Shown: one piece after another, positions 12,539 to 27,640 of the stretch
How the letters are laid out: each line of letters starts with the position of its first letter
Numbering within the stretch: the first letter of the stretch is position 1
From: Glandiceps talaboti
Taxonomy: Eukaryota > Hemichordata > Enteropneusta > Spengelidae
Direction of reading: 5' to 3'
Length of the DNA: 64,000 bases
NCBI RefSeq assembly: GCF_964340395.1
Contig: NC_135553.1
Location: 5,676,001 to 5,740,000, forward strand
Notes under the pieces: generated by a model
The model's input: the letters and a program-made list of their open reading frames with translations, nothing else
Told to the model about the DNA's origin: nothing
The model's database searches: none
Program-made: the position numbers and the translations under genes

Positions 12539-15500
12539 GTGAGTGGCAGACTCTATATGATATTGCATCCTTCAGGAAAATGAAGAAAAGAGTTCATCTT
12601 ATCATACTAGTATGTGTATTCTTAGGAGCTCCTTTTACAAAAAAAAACCACTTTAAGTTGAAATATCATTGCCACAGTGTTCAGTTGACATATGTACATT
12701 TCTCTAATGGTGTACGTACATAGGTTTTCCTGGGTATCACAAACCTAAGATTGCGCTGTGAGTTTTCAATGTGCATATGTGTGTTTTGATGTATAGAGGC
12801 CGTAACCTTTGGTATCATGGGTATGGCCCGTTTCCTAACGAGTCTAATGGGCCAATACTTGTACTATGCAGTTAGCATTGTATGTAAAACTCCTTTCATT
12901 AGCTGTATTCTGATATATGCCTCACTGATGTCAACTCCTAATACATTCTGTAACGTACGTGACGTAAAGGTGGTAAACATAACGTACATATCAGCCTCAA
13001 AATATTTACCCCTGTAAACATGGCATAGATGATTTGCTTAAAATAACTGACGCGCGATCAAACCTTTTTTTCAACTTTCAGTAAACGTCTGGGAAAGACT
13101 GTGGTGCTCTTTACCTTTGATTCTAGAAAACATATTCGGTTCATCTCTATCCTTGTCATCGTAGTAGCTTGCTTTGTTGTTGTTATTTAAACTGAAAAAA
13201 AAACATTCGCAAGCATTTATCTCGATCAAAGACTTCTGAGATGCTTTATCTGGCGTCGAGATATCATTTCTAAATTTGTATATCTTTGAGGAAAATGTCG
13301 ATATAGACGAGACTGTCTGGCATTGTTCTTTAGTCGTTAATCTAATCGTCAGAGTTTTTAAGTCTGTCACCTGACCCTTCGTAAACTGACGAATATTGCG
13401 AAATAGAAAACATCATGTGATTTTCTGAGCGTCGAAACTCCCACTTTAGCCGGCGAATATCTACCAAAAAGACGACGACTCAAGAGGTGAGAGTGATCTT
13501 CTCGACATTTATCCGGCCTCACATTCTAGGCCAAATACATTTGAATATTATAAGCTTACAGATCGTAAACTCGTTAAAAATATAGTAAATTGATTTATTT
13601 CTTCTTGAAAGACACGTAATTTACCAAAAAGATAACTTATTTTTAGTAAAGTTAGACTTACATGAATTTTTTCAAATTAAATGGCAACATTTCCTGCTCG
13701 AAAAAAAAGCGGGAAAAGTGGACTGCGTAATATTTTGACGACACTCAGAATGGTTCGAGTTCTGATTGACAGTACGTAGGGATATCAAGCACTGGAGAAG
13801 CACGTGGAAGATCGGAATGCATTAATCGCACGGCCTTTCTCTAATTCTTACCCAACAATAAAACCGGCTTGAAATCACCAACATTCGATAGGCAGCTCTG
13901 TGATATACAAAAGACGGCCTCATGTTGCAAAGTTTGCGTATACAAGAACGTGCCTGTAAAGTGGTGAAACCAAACACTGTCCAATGTGGCAGATGTCAAT
14001 GCGGTTTGACATCACCTATCAACTGCAGGGGGTAGTCAGCTGTACTACTTTAAACACATGTTCCAAACGATTTAAATGACTTCACATGTGTCGTATTGTA
14101 ATGAACCGTAACATGAATGACACTCGCAAGGTTCTGTAAACTTTGCGTCGCTTCAATGGGATTGGATACCGCCCTCTACGTTATAAAATAGACAATTGAA
14201 GAAAAAAAATTAATTCCAAATATATTAGAAAAATCGTAGTTGATGGTGATGGATAATTTTGATAATCTTTGACGATGAAGCTATTTTAATTTTTTTTTAA
14301 AATTTAATTTCAGTTTGATGTAGTTTTATTACAGTTGTCAAAACCACACGTAACCATGGTACGACAAAATTTCTGTTAGCACACTACTGCAATCAATGGT
14401 GATTTTTTCTCAGCACATGACTTCTGAAATTTATGTTGAAAGTGATTTATATTTCATTCTTGTAGTGATTGAATTTACATAACTGGCAGAATTTACTGAA
14501 CATGCATTCGCACTATTTCAATGCTAATTCACGATATTTCAAAATTAGTAGTATTGGTCCGTGATCGTTTGTGGCCAAATCAGTGAATAAACATACGCGC
14601 ACAATATTGTCCCAATTTAAATCTTCACTTCTATATAAAGAGGTTTTCATCTGAACTTTACCTTTAATGGTCTTTATTCGAATTCATGACATTATTTAGT
14701 ATATATAAAACGTGTAATAATTTGATCTATTGTAGACTACTTGGCGATGATGGAGCCAGTCCTCGAACAAAAAGATGAGATCACAGAAAACCCGCTTGGC
14801 AAAGAACATGACGATACGGCACAAGATGGCGGCAGCGGTGAATCCGCGACCTTACAGTCAATGTCATGCTGTGACCTGGGTGAACTTGCTGGACAGAAAG
14901 GGTTTCACTGCAATCCTGAATATTACAAACGTCACATGCAAATGAGGTAAGTCGGAAAACTTTAGGTCGAATTCATGCTGTTTAATCTCGTCTGAGGTTT
15001 TAGCAACTAATACTCAGAGCCACTCATTTCATTTATTCAAACGGAAACTTATTTGCTAATCCTCCTCTTTTTTTATGTATATAGACCCTTTTTGCGTTAT
15101 CAGATCCCAGCTTGGTGTATAGGAATCATTTAATACCAGTAGACACTTGCCATACATTTACCATTTCATATCACTAACCGATGCCATTATTAGCTCTAGT
15201 TTTCATCGCATTATATGCCTTCTCAACCACGAGATAAAATTTAAAGGTCAAAACTGTCGCTTACTTCCTTTGGCCCTCATTTTTTTTAAAATTTAAATTC
15301 CCATTGCGTCGCTCTTTTGTTTCTTTCCTGCTGCCATAGAGACATGGCAAGTCTTACCGCACTGTGTAGTGCCTTATCACGTGCTGTTTTCAATACGTCA
15401 TTTGGTGAAAGAGATGTAGGGCTGGAATTGGGGTCAGGTGATGAGCTAAACGAATTTCGAACAAACGCACAGGGCAGCAGGAGGTACGTGAGCAGGATGG

Positions 15501-16520
15501 GCTGTTAGAAGACAACTTTGCACTTCAGGTAGATGTGCAGGTTTTTGCCAAGCACTGCAGATCTAGACTGACTAACGTAGAATAAAGTGTTTTATCTAAT
15601 CTCACGCGTGACCTTTAACCTACCTTTTCTCCTGCCCGACTTGCACCATCCTGCATAGTCAGCACATTTAGGGGCATAGTCCATAACTTTACATTTTTCC
15701 TAAGTTGTGAAATTCATAAAGCAAAGTTTCTCGATTGAAAATGAATTGTTTACTCACTCATTCCACAGAAATATATGGATTGCCAGTATTCATTTTAAGT
15801 GTATTAATGTATTTATTCGAAGTAAACGGAGTTTTTTTTTGTTGCTGGTTGTTCCTTTTCACATTTTCTCTAAATGAAAAGAATGATTCCAGGAAACGTT
15901 TAACCATCTATAACTGAGTAGAAGAATGGTTAAAAACGGGTTTCGTATCAAATGCAAAAAAAAATTAAGAAAACGTTATCCTTCGAAGTTATGGACAATG
16001 TCCCTTTAAAGTACTTAAGTGAAAATTTACTATTCATGTGACCAATGAACCAGCGCTTGAAGCAGACCGTAGAGGGCGGAACAACCGCGCCCGACGTATT
16101 ACTATATCGAGTGTATGAATGTTGAACCGGAGTCAGCTATCCAGAATCAACAACTATATCTTTCTATACCTTTTGACTGTTTTTACAATTTAGTTTGTAT
16201 TTATTTTGGCTTGCAGAAACAGGAACAGATCTCACAATCTTAAACTAGGATTTCACACTGGAGAAGAAAGGAACCACAAATACAGCTTTTCCTTGATGAA
16301 ACAATTTAGGAAATGTGTTGGTGGATTCGGCAGTCGTTTTGAAAATGAATTTCACAAGTGTTGCAAATACGCATACATGGATGATGGTAAGAGCCACCGT
16401 AAAACAAAAGGTCGTGAAAACAGAAGAAATAAACAGAGAAAGACGAAGACAAGTTCTCTACACGGTAGTACGACGGTTACAGCGAGGCATAGTCACACTG
16501 ATGAGGCGAAATATCCGTAA
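12466..16520 (+). CDS. Secreted Cys-containing basic protein, 243 aa, 4 exons
   Basis: Four exons (12466-12538, 14736-14946, 15340-15483, 16217-16520) join in frame across GT-AG introns of phases 1, 2 and 2, giving 732 nt and 243 residues. Residues 1-19 form a classical signal peptide (MKFLVTFLVLLCSSWTIYA), so the product should enter the secretory pathway. An acidic stretch follows, then CCDLGELAGQKGFHC, a middle with single Cys residues, FRKC...FHKCC, and a strongly basic Lys/Arg-rich tail ending AKYP. The CC-x-x-G-x-x-A-x-x-x-G-x-x-C spacing and final C...F..CC resemble the anaphylatoxin-like modules of fibulins, but about 100 residues separate the two halves, so homology is uncertain. A growth-factor-like or matrix protein is equally possible. 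An AATAAA lies 84 nt past the stop. The gene structure is fairly sure; the function is unknown. Confidence 0.78.
14736..14946 (+). CDS. Secreted protein exon 2
   Basis: The acceptor CTATTGTAG precedes ACTACTTGG and the donor is ATG AG|GTAAGT. The exon encodes the acidic propeptide-like part (about residues 25-70) and the Cys-Cys cluster through MQM. Confidence 0.8.
15340..15483 (+). CDS. Secreted protein exon 3
   Basis: The acceptor CTGCCATAG is preceded by a T/C-rich tract; the donor is AGG AG|GTACGT. Entry and exit phase 2 match the neighbouring exons. One Cys and one N-glycosylation sequon (NTS) are encoded. Confidence 0.78.
16217..16520 (+). CDS. Secreted protein terminal exon
   Basis: The acceptor GGCTTGCAG is followed by 100 codons and TAA at 16518-16520. 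It encodes FRKC, FHKCC and a tail rich in Lys/Arg pairs (possible proprotein-convertase or heparin-binding segment, inferred). Confidence 0.8.
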
Positions 16521-16603
16521 CACGTTAATTTGTTCCGTCGTAGTCTGGGAGAATTCAAGACAATGCTCACAACCAAACGTTGTTTTAAGTGCTAAGCAAT
16601 TGA

Positions 16604-16609
16604 AATAAA
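16604..16609 (+). terminator. Poly(A) signal AATAAA of the secreted-protein gene
   Basis: Canonical AATAAA 84 nt downstream of the TAA stop. Confidence 0.65.
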
Positions 16610-17971
16610 CCTCCACGGTAATTTTGTAACCCCTGAAGACATTGAACTCAACCCAACTTTGTGTGACTCAAGGAAACAGATTCCTGGCACCATTCAAGTA
16701 TACACGTTACAGTTACACGTACACTCATTTCACATATTTCTAAGCGTTTGTTAGGTTAACGTTTATTCTAATAAGCATTGGAGGCTTGACCTCGTTACAA
16801 AACTGCCTTTTGCTAAGGCGCACACTTCTATTTTTTGTAATCCCACACTAGCTCAGAAAAAGACAAAAATCTATTTTAGTTCTTGAGCAAGACAAAACGT
16901 TCTGCGGGAACTTATTGTTTTTACCATTAAAGCGATAATAGCTAGTCCTTTTCCTGAAACAGAAAGTATACACTCTGTTACAAATTGACTGCCTCGGAAT
17001 ATGGATGGAATGGGGAGGGGATTCCAGTGTACACGTTTGTGTGTATTTTATTTTCTTTTTGAGAAACCAGTCGTGAGAGCGCCTCCGATGAAACTTTATG
17101 GGCTGTAGTGCGCGTGCGTACGGTTCCTTTCACCATGACCATAATATATACAGAAACAAAATACAAACAAAATTTAACAAAAAAAATAAAGAATGGGCAA
17201 AGATGTAAATATCATGTACAGATGTCCTCTGAATTAAAAATACTTGCAGAATGTCATGTGAAAGTCTAAGGATATTGTACAATTGACTGCTACTGGCAGG
17301 AGACTGAACTAAGCTTGAGTTTATATTTCCTACATGTTTTAATATAAGTATATCATTTATTCTATTTATTAATTTTGACATATTTTTTTTTGTTATCTGA
17401 CTGACTTTTAGATGCGTTGATGTTTCAAAATCACACAATCGTCAACCATTCTTGTAGTACCCAACGCAAATCTTTCAGAACAAACTTTTTGTAACTGTTG
17501 GCACATTTAGACTTATCTTTTGTTTAAAAAGAGTCAAAATAGATTTTTGATTAACATTATTACGTGTGAAGAAAATATTAATCACAACACGGAGTTTATT
17601 TTCTTTAGTGTGTTCGATACCTAAGGGACTCTGATGGGAACGGAAACAAAGTTGTTTATTCCTAACTACACACAAATGCCTTTCCCAAAGTCGAAATAAT
17701 TGGTTTTTAATTATTTTTCCTTTCATGCTAGTTTTCTAAAGTACTCCGTGTTTGTGTGCATGACACGGTGCGATCGAACATGACTACTAGCGCCCACAAT
17801 CCTGACATGACAAAATATTACAACTGTTCTCAGGTAGGACATTGGAATATATTTTCCAAGTCAAGTTGTAAGTAAATACCACTATTTTCTCTTGTGTAAA
17901 TAAACTATATTGTATTGCCTGCCTAAGATATAATAAATGTTACAATATAATAAAGTGGTCGCTTCAATTTT

Positions 17972-18004
17972 CTGAATGAATGAATGAATGAATGAATGTA
18001 TGTA

Positions 18005-18035
<31 letters not shown>

Positions 18036-18207
18036 ATGTATGTATGTATGTATGTATGTATGTATGTATGTATGTATGTATGTATGTACATTGTATGTAT
18101 GTATGTATGTATGTATGTATGTATGTATGTATGTATGTATGTATGTATGTATGTATGTATGTATGTATGTATGTATGTATGTATGTATGTATGTATGTAT
18201 GTGTGTC
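17972..18207. repeat. (TGAA)n then (TATG)n microsatellite
   Basis: About six TGAA units, a short TG block, then some 45 TATG units with one interruption near 18088. Tyr-Ile-His-Thr or Met-Tyr-Val-Cys frames across it are artefacts. Confidence 0.97.
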
Positions 18208-18681
18208 ACTTAAAACTATGGGGCACATTTCTTTGTTATCTATCTTAAAACAGTGTGAGAACAGCTGTACTTTTAGTTAATTGCATATAATATCCTTTGT
18301 GTACATCAATCTGGCTTTCGTCCGTCACACTCTATGTCACACCAGCAATGCTGCCAAAACTAAGCTGTATTGGTTGTTTGAGGTGAAAATAATAAAAAGA
18401 TCATAAACGGAAGTTTCTGTGTTTGTCAAACACACGTTCGTTGAAATTTCTCCTCAGCATCCTTCGAACACAGAAAACGTATTTGATGATCCATGAGCCA
18501 AAGAAAGTGAGGAGAGACAATCAGAAGCCGTTGCTAGTACCCACTTTGAATTCACCCGCCTGACGAGTTTAACCAGCTATACTGGCCGTACGTGTACGAA
18601 ACAAATTTGTAGTGGAAAATGTAACGAGTAACCAAGTCACCTTCTTTTTTCACTCATCCCTCCCTCCCTCCAGTATATATA

Positions 18682-18779
18682 AAGACTGTAAGATACGTCG
18701 TGACGTTTCGCCCTCACCGGCCTCCTCTAGGGGTTGCCTGGTGTTAGAGGGCGCCCGTCACGGCGTACCTTACAGACTA
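18682..18779 (+). mobile_element. Palindromic MITE, copy 1 (98 bp, 9-bp TSD)
   Basis: The ends AAGACTGTAAGATACG and CGTACCTTACAGACTA form an imperfect inverted repeat that extends inward (ACGTCGTGACG / CGTCACGGCGT). The element is bounded by identical 9-bp repeats GTATATATA (18673-18681 and 18780-18788). A second copy in the opposite orientation lies at 30543-30651. A 9-bp target duplication points to a Mutator-like (MULE) origin; this is inference from TSD length. Confidence 0.85.
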
Positions 18780-19196
18780 GTATATATAGTTCCTTCGATA
18801 TTTTGAACATTTTAATCACGTTCCCATCTCCTTGGCTTTATTTGGTCATTTTGTCCTTCTTTCGGTGCCAATTGCTCTTCTGACTGTGGGCGGTACCTTC
18901 CACTGCCGATAGACCAGTTTTGAAGTGTCAGTGTGACTGTGTGTCATATGACCATCTGCGGTGGTCGGTCACAAGACACATACTCGCTGACAGGTTGAAA
19001 GACAAATAACTTCTGAATACTTTCAAGAGCCTCTGCACGTGAACCATTTTGAGGTCACCAAACAGGAGAACAATATTCCAAGTGACTACGAACTGAAGTG
19101 ATATAAAGTGTCATGGGTATGTATGGACAAAATGGTTAGACTTGCAACACTGTTTTATAATGCCGTTAGGCCCAGAAAACAAAGTTAACCACACTT

Positions 19197-19271
19197 ACTG
19201 TCGTTGGTGGCGCTCCGATAGCCAAGCTACACAACGTACAGCATTGGAATTGGGGCATCACCAACGACAGT
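19197..19271. repeat. Inverted repeat, 13-bp arms
   Basis: ACTGTCGTTGGTG at 19197-19209 is the exact reverse complement of CACCAACGACAGT at 19259-19271, with 49 nt between. Possibly a foldback remnant; no function is inferred. Confidence 0.6.
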
Positions 19272-19874
19272 ATTTGCCCCCTGCTGTGAAATAATTGTTG
19301 AAACTGAACGTCCACTGCACACAGACAATATAGATAGTGTAAATGGGTAGACAGATATAGACTGCGCCCGCGTCTGGGGCTCTTCTGGTCCAGTGTCTAC
19401 CGATTGACCAGAGGCTTTCGAGGTCAGGAACAACTTGAACGATTCCTTTGTGCATTTCATTCGAACACATACGCAAACACATTTGTAAATAAACCCGATA
19501 CAATGCTTGCTGATTGAAGAATTTCAAACATACAATGAATCAATGATCAAGGTATTGCAAACATACAATCAATCAATTCACCATCATAATCACACGCATA
19601 GCATTCATGCCAACCAAACTAAGCTAACGTACAAACACCTACAAATCGTCCAACAATCTATCAAACGAATCAACCACCCATCTAACATTGATCATCTAAA
19701 CACTATCCGTACATGTACATGCATATGGCGAACCCCATCCATACAAGTTAGGGACATGATTATGTGGTTCATGTTGACCAGGGGGTGCCACAAATATATC
19801 ACAAATCGTACACAACACTACAACATACAAGAACATCAATACAATCCACCAGCATTTTGTTGAAATCGTACCAT

Positions 19875-19880
19875 TTTATT
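19875..19880 (-). terminator. Candidate poly(A) signal of the actin gene
   Basis: AATAAA on the minus strand about 605 nt past the actin stop, a plausible actin 3'UTR length. Other sites are possible. Confidence 0.45.
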
Positions 19881-20484
19881 GTGTTTTGAAATGAATGTGC
19901 ACACAATTATAAAACTATTGTACGTTTCTTTTCTTTTTTGTGTGTGTGCGTTTCCTGATTTGCTTCTTGGGTACATCTTCCCCTCAAAGCTATTAACGCA
20001 TCTTTTTACAAAAGTCTTTCTGGAATGACCCGTTTTTGTATCAAATCCAAACGCAGACACTAAATGACTGCGATGTGAGCACGTATATATATTGTGTAAA
20101 TACGTTGATATACTTAAATATTGTCAGTCTGGAAAGGGCTTTTGGATCGAAAAAGTTTCCACTTTCGATGGTATCTCGGGTCTTTCCTGCTCGAACCGAT
20201 GTTTACCGAAAATGCTGTCAAAATGATTTTTATATAAAAAGCTCTCAAGACAAAGTCCTGAAATGTGTTTGAATTAGTTACTTAAATATTTTAAGTGTAT
20301 TCTAAATGCTTATCATGATTGACCTATTTACAAGCACTGATGATGATCGAGAGGGATGCTTGTGGGTAAGCAACGGGTACTTTGAAGTTTTACAAAGCAA
20401 CCCTACATTTCTGGTTACAAGTTCGTCTTTTTTGTCCATGTCACATAAGTATTGTTCAGAGAAAAAAATCTGCACTGTCAAGAC

Positions 20485-23196
<2,712 letters not shown>

Positions 23197-23630
23197 TTAG
23201 GGAAAGTTTAGAAATAATACCTCAACGTTGAAATCAGTTGCCGATTTCCTATTCAAAGTAACGCTTGCTTTTTCCTATTCATAAGCTTACATCCTAAGAT
23301 ATTTTTACCTCGTGTGTTGGAATTTGTCGTGAAAATGTATCCTGCTGGGGAAACGACAAATGCAGTACTTTCAAATACTAGTTCTAAAATCGCAAATAAA
23401 CTAATTGTGCTTTAGTTTGAATGAAGCGTTGGTGCTAGCAGGGTGTGGTCCCTAGCGTGGCACAATGATGTGAATTGGTAACTTTTAAGAAAAGAAAATC
23501 CACGTGTACATAACGGTACACTGGTACAACATGCTATAATATCTATCAATTACCCACAGTATGCGTCTCTGTACCCAAATAAAAAAATTCAACCAAACTA
23601 AAATATGAAGAGAGTGGAGAGCTGGCTTAC

Positions 23631-23690
23631 CTCAAACAGGGAGGGAGTAGGCTATGCTTGTTCTGCTCAGGAGACTGGGCTTTGAATGCT
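23631..23690 (-). other. Probable noncoding first exon of actin
   Basis: A strong donor, GAG|GTAAGC, sits at 23631 on the minus strand, 473 nt upstream of the 5'UTR acceptor. Together with the TATA-like and CArG elements just upstream this defines a short leader exon. The transcription start (about 23690) is estimated from the TATA spacing. Confidence 0.55.
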
Positions 23691-23712
23691 CTGAACACCT
23701 TCGGAAAGCGAA

Positions 23713-23729
23713 TTTTTAACCATATATGG
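23713..23729 (-). promoter_or_regulatory. Actin core promoter: CArG box plus TATA-like box
   Basis: A perfect CArG box, CCATATATGG (23720-23729), directly abuts TTAAAAA (23713-23719), about 25-30 nt upstream of the estimated start. CArG boxes bind serum response factor and are the standard control element of animal actin genes. Confidence 0.75.
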
Positions 23730-24492
23730 ACTTACGATGATCAGGCCTGGATCAGATTATTAAGGTGGTAGGGGTGACAGCTACTGCGCAGTCGGATGCT
23801 TATTGTTAAACTCTATACAGTTCTTTATGCAAACAAGGTTAAATTTAGAATTCCAGTCACCGGGTCCAAATTTCCTTATCTGACTCAGAAGTACAATGAT
23901 ATTTTCATATATTTAAACAGAGCTCCCGACCTCCCTATTCCCTATAATATACCAAATAGTGTTCACATAAACAAAACACAACACGTGGACGTTGGTCTTT
24001 GTATTACTGTCACGTGACCGCAACCACAAATATTGGTATTGTGTTGCAGAAAACGAACACGACGCTTGTTAGTTAAAATTCTTTTCCCCAATGATATTAG
24101 ATAAACTATATACTTGGGCGTAGCCATAGTTTCATTAATAGTATTATTCATTGATTTGCCAATATTAAAATTTAACCGTGCATGCCTGAACTGGATATCA
24201 GTTCATTTCAACTAACAGGTTTATACTCATCAGCTCAGTGACCTTAATAAATATATACATTATTATATTTATACATTTAAAAATCAAAGCCTGCATAATT
24301 TTTACAACAGAGAACACGGCAGAAGAACGAAACGTGGGTAAAAATATACACTTCTGCATCTTAACGGTTGCGTATGTGTATGTGTATGTGTATGGGTGTT
24401 TATTTGTCTTTCAATCTGTGTACTTGATCGATTGTTGTCAAAGACACGACCCTGGCCAATTGATGGGGAACACCTTCTGTCGTTTTTTGATA

Positions 24493-24502
24493 CCATATAT
24501 GG
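24493..24502. promoter_or_regulatory. Distal CArG box
   Basis: A second perfect CCATATATGG, about 0.8 kb upstream of the actin promoter, inside the motif ACCATATATGGTCATAGA. Confidence 0.5.
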
Positions 24503-24872
24503 TCATAGAAAAGGTAAAACCAGGGTAAGCTTTGAATAACGAGAAAAGCAAACAACCGTTCATGGCGATTGCGACCCTTGACCCCGTTTTTTATTTTGTC
24601 ATCCAGGTATCAAACGCGTGGTATCAAACCGTGTACAGTTATAAAGGTGCTATGAAGTTGTACGATATAGCTGATAGCCATATTATGGGATATGACTGAA
24701 CTAGCGACAGATGACAAGTAATGAACATTTCGAGATAAATCGATATTTCATAGTATTATGCAATACACTATGAATACTGGTATAACATCTCACTTAAGAA
24801 AATCGGTGTTGTATCACGCCAGTCTGTTCCCATTGACATTATAATAGGGAGGGTCTCCGGTATTTTTTTTTA

Positions 24873-24882
24873 CTATATATGG
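24873..24882. promoter_or_regulatory. Near-CArG site
   Basis: CTATATATGG within ACTATATATGGTCACAGAG, closely resembling the 24493 site and its flank with one base off consensus. Weak candidate. Confidence 0.3.
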
Positions 24883-26929
24883 TCACAGAGTGTGTGTTGG
24901 GTTCGGCCACTATTCAATACCACCAGTACCACACCTCAATCGTATCTTATTCATTGAAAATGTATCACCTGATTTATAAAATAAGGAAAGGAATTCTTTG
25001 CTGGGCTCGCGTTATTTGTTTTACACCCCTGTCATGGATTTCACAAAGCTGGGTCTCAGTGGTATACTCGGTTGGACGTACGTTGTCCTATCTAGATGAG
25101 AATCCTTCCCCGTCACTAGTCGCCGAGTCTGATATGATTACGTAATCGGACGATGGTCATTGAGATGTTTACTGCAGGTACTGAAAAGAATTCGTTGTAT
25201 TTACACGTCAAACAAAATATTTTCTGTTAATATTCTGTCGAAAATGCAATAAATACTTGCAATGAGTCAATGTGTTAGTTCCATGGCACACAGCTCAAAT
25301 ATGTTACAATCATAGGTTTTTATTTGAATATCGGATGATGGTGACATAGGGCGGTGACATGTGTTCGCACCAAGGTACACTACACGATTTCGCTTAATAT
25401 CACAATGATCATGTTTTAATACTGTTTCAGTTCAGGTTGCACATATGTTACTTTCCTATTCTATTGACACACCTACAGATATACTTCGTGGAAGTTGACC
25501 CAGAAACTATAGTATTAAATTTCCGTCTTTTGGTTTGGACTCCACGCTATAAACTAGGAGGGTGAAGTGAGGTCATATTTTGAAATGCATGTGGTTTGTA
25601 AAAGCTTTAATAGTGTTAAAAGGTTGTTGTGCTTAGTCTGGATGCCAACGTGGTTTCTAAGTAAACCACTGTTGTACTCGATCATGTAGTACCATTCAAA
25701 CTGTTATAAACATAGAAAAACACACAATAGTAACTTATTGAGCGATGCACGAGGTGCCACCGAGGTAGCACTCGAATTCATGCTGTACACATTGTAGTAG
25801 ATTGGAGCTTCCAATATCATCCACACAGTAGTGCTTTGAATTGCACATGTTCAAAGCTATGTCATAGGTTGTACGGAAAGAACAAGATATAGGCTACTTT
25901 GCATGGCTTGGTAGTGTTTAGTATATCTGGGCAAGGTAAGAACTAAAATACCCAGTGTCATACCTTCGATGGATTGTACTCTTATAGCACAGATATCTGG
26001 CTTGACCGTGACAATCATTTTCCTGAATGAAATTGTCAAGCTAAAAAGACAGTGACGTTTCTTGGCTAAATTGGGCTATAGTGCTATTGACACAATAAAT
26101 GAAACTCAGAGCAAGTTACTGTGTCATGCTATGACGAAATGCCCTGCAGCACCGGGGATTCCAGGTAGAGGGGGACCACATCCATTTCAAGGCACTTGTT
26201 TTCAAGGGAGACTGTACATGTGGCTATAAAATTGTAACGATTCCGTATAGGGACTAGGCCATGGTACCGCTGGCAAGCTAGGGTTTCTGACCCATGACGC
26301 AAGAAATTATCGAAATGTTCACAACCGCTCAGAAATATTCATATTTGTTGAGTTACAGTAATGTTTTGGTAAATATTACAAATATTCGTTTTGATATTTG
26401 TCAGACAATGCACTACTGATTACCAGCTTACGTACAATGAAACTAGTGTTAGTCTGCGTTTCACCCAACAACAGCGAAGAATTACATGTTAAGCTAAATG
26501 AGGTGGAGATAAGCCAAACACTAACAGGAAAGTGGCTACTCAGTGATTTTGGTAGGAAAACCGTTTTGAGGGATTGAATACGGTCTTGTATATGAAAACA
26601 GAAAATCAACCAAGTTCAACACAATCAAGGATTTCCTCTTCCTGTTTAACAAACAGGAACCATTGTATAACATCAAATATCTAAAGCTGTTTCCACGTAC
26701 TCAAGACGGAAATGGCTATTTCGAATATATGAAAGCAGAAGTAAGACCGTATACATGTAATTATACCAAGAATAAATGACTATTTGTCTAAAAGATGGGT
26801 GTGAACTTTAAAATGGTCGCTAGATCCCCAAATATTAGATAGATATATCTAGTACAGTGCCAATAGGCAACATGCTTGTCTTTGTGTCCATCTCAAGAAA
26901 CTCCTAAAGCTTTCTACACAAGATACCCG

Positions 26930-27090
26930 GGACAAGATACAAGTAGCTTCTTCAGATGTTAACACCACGACCAGTCTCTGGGCTAGAGAGCTTCTTGAGA
27001 TAGTAACACACAGTTTCTGGGCTAGAGAGCTTCTTCAGATAGTAACAACAAGACAAATCTCTGGGCTAGTGAGCTGCTTGAGATAGTTAT
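26930..27090. repeat. Imperfect tandem repeat (about 45-60 bp unit, 3-4 copies)
   Basis: CTGGGCTAGAGAGCTTCTT and variants, followed by (G/C)AGATAGTAACA, recur at about 26980, 27020 and 27062, with a partial copy at about 26940. Confidence 0.7.
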
Positions 27091-27377
27091 GTTATCAAAT
27101 GATACAGGTTTCTAAGGTGTGCATTTTCATTCAAACAAAAGTGATGATGTCCGAAACAAAAAAAAGATGAAAATGATGAGATATATATGACTGTTAGTGT
27201 TGCATAGGTATTTGGGCATCTATGTCCAAGACTCGCCTTGAAATGCCGATGGTTCCACCCCTAGTCTGGATTCCAACTGTGGTTAATAGTAGACTACATC
27301 CAGACTACGAAACTACTAAACCACTTTTGATTGTACAAGTGAATAATGAACACTTTTATCTCTTATTTTCTTTCAGT

Positions 27378-27378
27378 T

Positions 27379-27430
<52 letters not shown>

Positions 27431-27477
27431 GCAACGACGACGACGACGACGACGACAACAACAACAACGACAACAAC
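27378..27477. repeat. (CAA)n / (GAC)n microsatellite
   Basis: About 17 AAC/CAA units, a short GAC block, then further CAA units. Confidence 0.95.
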
Positions 27478-27640
27478 GTAAAAGAAAAAAAAGGTAGCAA
27501 CTCAGAATATTAAAAAGAAGAAGCAAATATAGCAGTATTAGATAACCAAAGTCTGAATAAAAGACAGGAAACATATCAGTACGTGTGGCCAAGTTGCTAC
27601 TTGTGGGACTGACTTGCACAAATGCATGTAGAATAGTCTT

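Larger units (their letters stand above)
16610..19870. other. Intergenic region between secreted-protein and actin genes
   Basis: No recognised gene. It contains an ATGT satellite (17.97-18.2 kb), a palindromic MITE (18.68-18.78 kb), a hairpin (19.20-19.27 kb) and, at 19.5-19.86 kb, sequence with very few G residues on the plus strand, which keeps one meaningless frame open. Confidence 0.6.

Noticed and set aside
13071-13370. 99-codon minus-strand frame inside the first intron of the secreted-protein gene
   Set aside because: No recognisable domain, biased to Ser/Thr/Lys as expected from AT-rich DNA.
17882-18280. Tyr-Ile-His-Thr and Met-Tyr-Val-Cys repeat proteins
   Set aside because: They follow directly from the TATG microsatellite.
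19507-19863. 118-codon plus-strand frame rich in His, Asn and Gln
   Set aside because: The region has very few G on the plus strand, which removes stop codons; no motif or splice context supports a gene.
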